Origin: Hirudo medicinalis
Lineage: Eukaryota; Annelida; Clitellata; Hirudinida; Hirudinidae
Direction: 5' to 3'
DNA: 64,000 nucleotides
Assembly (NCBI GenBank): GCA_011800805.1
Contig: MPNW01000018.1
Coordinates: 144,772-208,771, forward strand
How positions within the stretch are numbered: position 1 is the first letter of the stretch; each line of letters begins with the position of its first letter. The position numbers and the translations under genes are program-made. A model generated the notes under the pieces. The model had not been told where the DNA came from. It was given only the letters and a program-made list of their open reading frames with translations, and made no database searches. This document shows positions 56,614 to 64,000 of the stretch, one piece after another.

Positions 56614-59600
56614 GTTTATAGATCTGGCTTTTGAAAAAATATGGAAAATTGTACTTAATGAACTTAGTTATTCCCACTAGATTATGTTAAGCAAAGCTCC
56701 TTTAAATCTTACCTGCAATTGACTAGTACATTCATATTCATAATCAGTGGCATAGGCAAGATTTTAAAATCAGTTGAGGTAGGGGGAGCAAATTTTTTTA
56801 TGCATACATAAATATTACAACAGGAAAGTATAGTACTGGTGGATTAGTGGCAAACAATTAATTTCACATTAATGACTCATAAGGAAAGCGAAGACACTTG
56901 TAATTTAGTTAACAAAACTTATAATAATATTGATGTAATAAATATTCATGTCTGAAGCTTTCCTAATTTACCTGAGCTGTATTATGATCAATAAATTATT
57001 TGGGAATTATTATTATTATTATTATTTATGAACACCTCCCCTGCAAACTATTTAGACCCATCTCAATCACATCAACCTGTTGCTGTGCAATGGAGTGGAT
57101 TATTAACAAATTGCTTATGCATCACCTAATACAACATAAATTAATAAACAGGAATCAAGACAGATTTGTGAGTGGCAGATCCACTGTAACAAATCTACTT
57201 GAATGCACACAATAATGGTCAGAAGCATTCCAGTCCACACAATCTGTCATCACATCACATGCCTAGACTTTAAAAAGGCATTTGACTCCACAGCGCACAA
57301 CAAGCTTTTAACCATATTACTTTCTTATGGCGTCCATGACAACATTAAGGGGTGGCTAGCTAACTTTCTATCAGTGAAGAAGCGGCGCATTAATATAGGT
57401 GGAATTTTATCAAATATCGCTTCTTTATCCAGTGGTTTCCCCAAGGCAGTATGCTTGGCCCCACATGCTTTTCATTGTATATCAATGATCTTCCTAACAT
57501 ATTCAAGAATACTGGTATTATTTGGAAACTATTTGCTGATGATGTCAAGCTCTATTGCTTCCCATCTTCGTCCCAAACCTAACTGCAGTCTGCTCTCGAC
57601 AAGGTGGCTTAGTGGAGTCACATCTGTCAACTTCAGCTCGCACCAGAAAAATGTCAGGTTTTCTCTGTAGCTGGTCACAGAAAGAAAAGACATGATCCTG
57701 AGTATCATGAATACATCAGACCCTCCAGCACGTGGACAGGGTTAGAGATCTTGGGATTATGATGGACCTCTGCTTAAAGTTTGCAACCCACATTGATGCC
57801 ATCACTCATAAAACTGCAGCAGTCTCATGGATGATCAGGGCATCTTTCTTTTCAAGAGACCAGGATGTCTTAAAGCTTGTCTTCTGCACTTACATCAGAC
57901 CAATTCTTGAACATAGTTCACAAGTATGGAATCCTCACCACAAATACCTAATTGATAGAATTGAAAAAAATCCAAAAGAGATTCATCAAATCAATACATT
58001 CTGTTGCTCCTACATGGAAAGACTAAAACTTTTCGAACTTATGACCCTTGAGAAACGACACCTCCTTGCTGACTTAACATTCTGCTTCAAATTACTAAGT
58101 GACTTTACAGACTCTCCCCTGTGGCATATCCTACTCATCCAGGATTGCCCAGGCACGAGAGGGCATGATTTCAAGCTGCGATGCAATACATTTTCAACAC
58201 ACATTGCCAAATATTCTTTCCGCAATAGGATCATCAAACCATGGAATGCACTGCCAAATGAAATCGTGAACTCAAATACTGTTTCTCGCTTTAATGCATC
58301 AATACACGATTTTGACTTACTTTGACTTAACAGTTATTTAACATGTATTTGATTACCCTTGCCGTTCGAGCAGCTTCTTTTTTGTATGTAAATTGCTTAG
58401 TGGTCTCCAGACGCTTCAGTTTGTTGAACAAATTATATTACATTATATTATTATGAATTATAAGTATTTAGAATAATATCAAGGGCCAAACTCACAGGAG
58501 GGAGCAAGTGCCCCTCTGGCTTGCCTATGTTCATAAGATCATATTTATGTTTCTTTCTTATTTAGCAATTTAATATTTTAAATTTAAATATTGATCATTA
58601 AACAGTATAATTTTAGGACAACCTTCCAGATTTGCACTCAGTATTTTCAACTCATGGCATACAAACAAGTATGTTTGCCTCTCCATGGTTCCTCACTCTT
58701 TTCGCAACTACTCTACCTCTTCCGCTCGTGTGCCAAGTGTTTGATGCATTCCTGTGCCAGGGTTCAGATGTCATTTTTATATTGGGTCTTTCCCTTCTCA
58801 AAATCAATCAGAACTTTCTTCTTGGACTGACTATGGAGGAATTGGTTCAATTCTTACAGGTATGAAGTAATAAGTATTTTTGTAATGTATTGTGATAAAT
58901 AGCAATATTCTGCTAGATTAGGAAAATATCATCTTTTATGATATGATATACATATGAGAGAGATGTATATGAATATTATTCTTCAGAAGGACTTAGGCAT
59001 TAGAGCAGAGGCAGATCCATGTTCATTTTTTGCAAATGCATTTCAGTTCAAAGTTAATGCAAAGAAGATGAAGAAGTAAGTTTACTTAAATTTTGATAAG
59101 AAGTAAATATTGAATGAAATGTATTGTCTAGCCAGATTGAGTAAAGTAAGTGGTTAAAATGCTTTGAATACCCTAACATTGTTGATCAGATTTGAGAAGG
59201 AGTATGCTGAAATAGAGAGCCAAGAGAGGTCTCAGCAATCTGAAATCTCTCAATTACGAAATGAGAATCGAAGGCTGCAATTGTTGGTGGAAAAATTGGA
59301 AAATGAGACGAGCTCATTGGCTGATCAACTCGTGTCCAGACAAATCCAATGTGCCGAATTAGCAGAAGAAACATCCGCTTTGAAACATGCCGTGGCTTCT
59401 GCCAGGAAGTTGTTGGTGGAACATAATGTTCTTACAGTCAGTTGTGTTTTATTTATTTTAGTATTACCTTTTATTAAGACAAAGCAACAAAATATTCTTT
59501 CTGTAAAGGTAAGGATCAGCTCTGAGGAAGATTATGTTTAGTTTTATTCATTTACTTTTATTTAATAAATTTTGCTCATTTTAGCATAATGTTTCTAAAG

Positions 59601-60546
59601 AAATTTCCATAGATGGCTCGACAGGTTTTATACTTTATTTTTTATAAAAACCAATCTTTTTACAATAATATCCGATTTAAATGAATGTAATGAATTTTTT
59701 AAGACATGATGCCTGGTTTAGATGATCCCCTTGCATTGGTTGAAGTTGAAGCCTTGCGTGAAGAACTCATTGGGTGCAAGTTGAGAGAAGCTGAATCTAA
59801 TTTATCTATTAAAAAGCTCCAACATGAAATTCATGAGGTTAGTCATTATTCAAGTTTTATATCCATTAAAGCATTCTCAAGGATGTCACACGATATGTTC
59901 GGAATTTCTGAATATGTCAAAATTTCTGGCAATACTAAAAATTTCTTGTGGCAAATAGAAACATAAGTAATAATTTATGTTTATAGTTATTTTAGTGATG
60001 CCAGATATAAACATTTCAGATTGAGAAGTTATGGAATAAAATGTTACCAAAGCATGAATCAAATGCGTATTCTTCGTCTTTAAATGCAAACTGTACTTCA
60101 AGTTCCAATCAGGAACTTGGCCATGCCCTTCTGACCTGCCACATCAGAGAAGCTAATCTTCTGTCAGAACTGGCTGATGCAAGACTTACTTTGGCTTCTT
60201 TGGAGCATAAAGTTGGTTTAGAGAGCATGAAAAAGTGTGTATAAGTATCTTTGTACACTTTGAGTAACCCTAAAATCCAGGTTGGTTATTTGGAAAAAAG
60301 AAGCAATCAACTAGAAGAACAACTTGCAAGCAGCAGTCTAGAGATTGGCTCCTTAATCAAAGATAATAAAATCCTGACCAGGCAATTATTGGAAAACGAG
60401 GTTTTATTTTAAATCTTATTTCAAAGTCAATTTGTTATATGTGGTTTATATTTATAAATAATTACTTTAAAATTTGTTCAAATCAGATGAATCAAGAAAA
60501 TTTACTGAAAACAAATGCAGAAGATTTCCTTGAATGTAATTCCTGA
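53761..60546 (+). CDS. EVI5: EVI5-type TBC RabGAP with C-terminal coiled coil
   Basis: GTPase-activating protein for Rab GTPases in membrane traffic and cytokinesis. Exons: 53761-53834, 55087-55262, 55320-55769, 55839-56215, 56315-56440, 58617-58859, 58987-59075, 59190-59440, 59704-59837, 60020-60211, 60281-60400 and 60487-60546 (TGA). Phases are consistent and give about 763 residues. The N-terminal QFELLKKLQLENE matches the EVI5 leader. The TBC domain keeps both catalytic fingers, Arg in ISRDISRTYP and Gln in VGYCQGSSF, followed by MPEEDAFGVLVRIM and ASPWFLTLFATTLPLP. The coiled coil has the EVI5-style LREAE repeats (CKLREAESNLSIKKL, CHIREANLLSEL). An acidic/Ser-rich insertion of about 80 residues interrupts the start of the TBC domain. 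The coil is shorter than in vertebrates. The donors at 59441 and 60212 are weak. Confidence 0.93.
54898..55013 (+). mobile_element. tRNA-derived SINE, copy C
   Basis: CAATGGGTTGTGTTACTCGC, then GTGTCATGTTCACAACCCAACC, then CTGCACCAATTGGGAGCACTC is the same layout as the copies at 7440-7597 and 27440-27525. It lies in the first intron of the EVI5-type gene. Confidence 0.55.
56563..56612. repeat. (AAT)n microsatellite
   Basis: About 16 uninterrupted AAT units in the large intron of the EVI5-type gene. Confidence 0.95.
56745..58529. mobile_element. Possible composite element bounded by inverted CATAGGCAAG
   Basis: CAGTGGCATAGGCAAG (56745-56760) and CTTGCCTATG (58520-58529) form a 10-base inverted pair at the two ends of an insert that contains the LINE remnant. 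CAGTGGCATAG-type ends are common in DNA transposons. It may instead be two independent short elements. Confidence 0.3.
57000..58325 (+). pseudogene. Non-LTR retrotransposon reverse-transcriptase remnant (Jockey/CR1 type)
   Basis: The frame pieces show the RT motifs CLDFKKAFDSTAHNKLL (57260), the catalytic FADDVKLY (57531-57554, shifted relative to its neighbours) and DLGIMMDLCLKFATHID. The LINE tail follows (SFRNRIIKPWNALPNEIV, FNASIHDFDLL). Frame changes and stops make it inactive. It lies in the sense direction within the 2.2-kb intron 56441-58616 of the EVI5-type gene. No endonuclease domain was seen, so it is 5'-truncated. Confidence 0.88.
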
Positions 60547-62973
60547 CTATTGAGGAGGTGAAAATATGTTTTGGCAATCATGGATTAACAAGTATTAAGA
60601 TGATAATACACTAAAACTACTAGTAATTATTATAGAAGAAAAGAAATCAGTTCTACAGACTTACATCTCAATGAATCATCTCGACAAATCACTCTCCTTG
60701 ACTTGGTCTGTTGCGTACGATTGTTGTTTTTATAATGGAATCATATATCTATTATTTACTATTAAACTATAGATTTTATCCTTGATATGCTTTTATTCAC
60801 TTGAATTAGTGCTGAATGTGTAAATTAAAGGAATTGGATATTCATTGAGTCTCTAAGGTGATGTTAGGTTGTATCTGGCGTTCATTATGCTGCATTGTAT
60901 GGATACAATACTGTTACCACTCTATTTTTGTACTTATGGATCTAATGATGCAATACTCCATATTTTGTTTGTTATTTGCAGTATTCAGCATAATGGAATG
61001 GTTAAATTTTGACCTGACTGAATTAACAGTTTTTCATAAATTAGATGTGGGTTTTTAGTTGTTGACAATTTTCATAACATTTTTTGTGGTAATTTCCGTT
61101 TTTTTAATACTCAAGGGCAATTTGACTTTCCATCAATGACTTTTTTTGAAGTGTATTTTACTCAGTTATAGAGGGACGATTTTAATATTCAGTGGTATAG
61201 ACTGATGCTATTGCTATTAACTTTGAAGCTTAAATGAATTGACCATTCAATCAGCACTAGTCTCAGCATCCTAAGCTGGGAGAGTTACGTAAATCTTGAA
61301 AGCTTGTCACATAATATTCGAGGAGGGGAGACGGTAAAACGCTATTTATGGTTAGCTGTCTGGCATTCTGATTACAACCGATTCGATTCGAAACTGCTCG
61401 CGAGACGTCAAACGCTACAGCTATATTCCACTTCGATAATTACTTGCAATAGTTCAGAAGAAATACGATAGTCTGTATGATAAAGCGTTACTTTGTAATT
61501 ATGAGGGTTGTGTGGGCTTGGTTTATATACTTTTTACATTAATTGAATGAACTATTTTTTTTAAACCAAAATTTGGATGTATTATTTTACATAGAAATAA
61601 AATTCGAAAGTTATTTTCATAATCTGATGATAAATTACTTGTATTCCGTCAGTAGACACTTACATATTGGTAAGAAATCTAGCTAAAAGAAAGTCTTTAA
61701 GCTAGATGAAGTTAGCAGACAATAATGGAAAACAAATATGTAGACAAATGTTCATTTATTATTATATTATTTGTATTTATAAAATTGTTTTGTTACAGTT
61801 TTATTATTATAACATCACGTGCCTTATCGATAAAATTGTTTATTTTTGGATTTATCAGATAGTTTGTATTGTTGTCACTAGTCACTAGAACATGAAGAAA
61901 GTTGAACATGAACTTCTAGTTGACTAGAAGAAACTGAGTTTATTATATTCAAATATAATTCATATTTATTGTTTTACATCAAAAATAATGTAATAAACCA
62001 TTTTTCTGTTTTTCAATATTCTTTATATACTTAATTTGTTTCATAATCTGATGATAAATTATTTTAATAATTTAATAATAATATAACATCATACAGCTCA
62101 GTCCCGCTCGATCCCGGCGGAAAACCAGCGTGGCGTTCGTGCGGGTCCCGATCAAGGTTTCTTTCAGACAATGTATTCTGCCATATACCGTTGAGCTGAC
62201 CGTCTTCAGACCCGTCCCTTTTTTTTTGCTGGGATCCCATTATATCAAGCGGAAACTATAATAATAGTTGCTAAATATTTGTGCAAAGAAAATAGCCAAT
62301 ATTTGCAATGTATTCTAAAAAATAAATGAATCGTCATGTTTGGCCTGTTTTCCATCTGGAATCGCAAATTCTCCGCAGACCATGCAACCGACACTGACCT
62401 TCTTCAAAATTTGTAATGCAATGATCCTCTTGCTCGTTCCTTAAATCTAGAGGCCTATCAGAAGGAGGCAGATATAACTTGCTTCCTAAATTTTGTAAAT
62501 GACCCATACGTCTTCAAAGCTCTGCTTAAATCATAACAGTAATGGCCATTACCTCGACCGGTCGAAGTTAAACTTATTTCGTCTGAAAAACAATACTGAC
62601 CTTTATAATAAAAGTTATATTTTGTCTAATTAAGACAATGCTAAATGCGCTCTTTCTTGAGCAACGGGATCTTTTGATGATATTGATATTTCGATATTTT
62701 GTTTGTTTTTTTTATTCTTCTTAAAATTAATTCTTCATTCCCACTGTTACTCGTTGCAAATTTAATGAGTAACAAATTTGTTGAGTTAAAAAATTTTCCC
62801 TTATGGAGGCTCACAAAATTTTAAGGTATAAAATTCATGTTTCGAAAAAACGTGGCGCTCGTGAAGAATTGCGACCATTGACTATCATCATAAATGTAAA
62901 CCGCCCATACTTAGCGTGTGTAACTTGGGGGAAAGAACCGGTGTTTCTGTGCATCTAAATAGATTTATAAATA
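60547..62973. other. Intergenic; possible decayed repeat at 62100-62560
   Basis: No gene seen. A locally GC-richer segment (62100-62230) and a broken coding-like piece (62340-62560, with NFVNDPYVFKALLKS) look like mobile-element debris that I cannot assign. Confidence 0.35.
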
Positions 62974-64000
62974 ATGGAGGATAGCTGGAGATACGGGAGA
63001 TATTTATCGTTAATATATCAATTAGCGGTATTTTCTTTCTATTCGTTTACATTTATTGCTGATACCAATCTCCAAAGAACATATGCTCAAAGTTCTTTTG
63101 TAGGAAGATGGGAATATTTGACATATTGGAATTTTGTAAGTCTATGTATTAATGAGAAATTATAAAAATCACTTTAATCAATATTGTCCTTATTTGTTTT
63201 CACAGCTCTTCCAAACCATATACTTTTTCATCTCCTTTGGAAAAACATTATTCAAATATGAAAAGCCAAATCTTTATTGGAATGTATTTTTGGCTGGAAT
63301 CGTATTTCCGTTGTGCATGGTATCTTTCTATCTATATACTTTGCTTTCATGCCTAAATCATTTGCAATAGAAACATTTTAGTGGTCTTGAAGTTCTGTTG
63401 AACATATGCCACTCTAATCAAACTCTGTATTGTTATCATTATTTTAGAGCTACTTTTGGTAGTTTTCAAATTTATTCATTAATATTTAATGGTTGTTGTT
63501 TAACTTCATTTGCAGTTTGTGAATATTGTGTTTTGGATCTTATATTTTATTGATAGAGAGATGATCTTGCCTGAAGTTCTAGATGCTGTTTATCCTATGT
63601 GGATAAACCATGTCCAAGTTGGTCCACATTAAAAATAAATTGCTTTTATGCTGTTTGACCTATAAAATTGTTCTTCAAGCACACAGCTATTGTGCCAATT
63701 CTTCTCATTGAAAGATTTTTAATGAGAAGTCAGTATCCAGATTCTAGGAATGGACTGAAGGGGACATTGTTTTTTGGAGTCATATATCTCTTCTGGTATT
63801 AAATTTCTTCTGTTCTTGAGTTTTAGTGCATGACTTTTCGATGTCTAATTTCAGGATGACCATACTAGCTCATTATAATGGCTCATGGGCTTATCCATTT
63901 CTTGATATTTTAAGTTGGCCAGGACGAATTGTTTTTTTTATGATAAGTGGCTTGTTAATGGTTGGATTTTATTTTCTGGGGGCACATGTGAACAAACTCT
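62974..64000 (+). CDS. AIG1: AIG1/ADTRP-family membrane hydrolase (3' end beyond window)
   Basis: Multi-pass membrane protein of the family that hydrolyses FAHFA lipids with a Thr/His pair. Exons: 62974-63135, 63206-63319, 63516-63617, 63680-63795 and 63855 onward, with matching phases. Motifs are GRWEYLTYWNF (catalytic Thr of the L-T pair), FWILYFIDREM ... PMWINH, HTAIVPILLIE (catalytic His), SWAYPFLDIL and FYFLGAHVNKL. Six hydrophobic segments fit the family. The frame is open at 64000, close to the expected C-terminus (family length about 240). It could be AIG1 or ADTRP; I cannot separate these. Confidence 0.93.

Overview
This is an AT-rich animal nuclear contig. The genes are split by many short introns with ordinary GT-AG junctions, both strands are used, and there are several decayed transposable elements and one run of Ns. 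Recognisable genes include an insulin-receptor-type tyrosine kinase, the N-terminal half of the Polycomb cofactor JARID2, caprin, the mitochondrial ATP synthase delta subunit, RFC2, an EVI5-type RabGAP and an AIG1/ADTRP-type lipid hydrolase. This set indicates a metazoan. The short introns and low GC suggest an invertebrate, possibly a cnidarian or another early-branching lineage, but I cannot fix the taxon from sequence alone. All multi-exon models were assembled by hand from reading frame, splice-site motifs and remembered family signatures. Junctions called approximate should be read that way.

Layout. 1-1017: no gene seen. 1018-10410 (-): insulin-like receptor whose activation loop has no tyrosine. 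12304-16300 (+): JARID2 N-terminal gene, with an N gap and a duplicated gap flank in its third intron. 16678-16850 (+): possible orphan ZnF-UBP exon. 19378-20337 (-): unidentified single-pass membrane protein. 20850-28400: a transposon-rich stretch with a tRNA-like SINE, a hAT fossil, a DNA ligase III pseudogene cut by a solo LTR, and weak unidentified exons. 29942-32440 (-) and 46450-50103 (-): two related genes with galactose-binding-like modules. 34307-39760 (-): caprin. 40603-42156 (-): ATP synthase delta. 43134-45041: a BED/hAT-like DNA transposon with terminal inverted repeats. 45094-45411 (+) and 45529-45760 (-): convergent last exons of unknown genes. 50702-52687 (-): RFC2. 53761-60546 (+): EVI5-type RabGAP, whose large intron holds a LINE. 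62974-64000 (+): AIG1-like gene, cut by the window end.

The genes do not form a single pathway. RFC2 and the EVI5 gene are divergent with about 1.1 kb between start codons, so they may share a promoter region. Three copies of one tRNA-Leu/Ser-like SINE family lie in this window, two of them inside introns. The most unusual observations are the tyrosine-free (Cys-Cys) activation loop of the insulin-type receptor, and the JARID2 gene. The latter has a long extra N-terminus carrying PIP-box, SUMO-interacting and AT-hook motifs, and it appears to stop before the ARID and Jmj domains.
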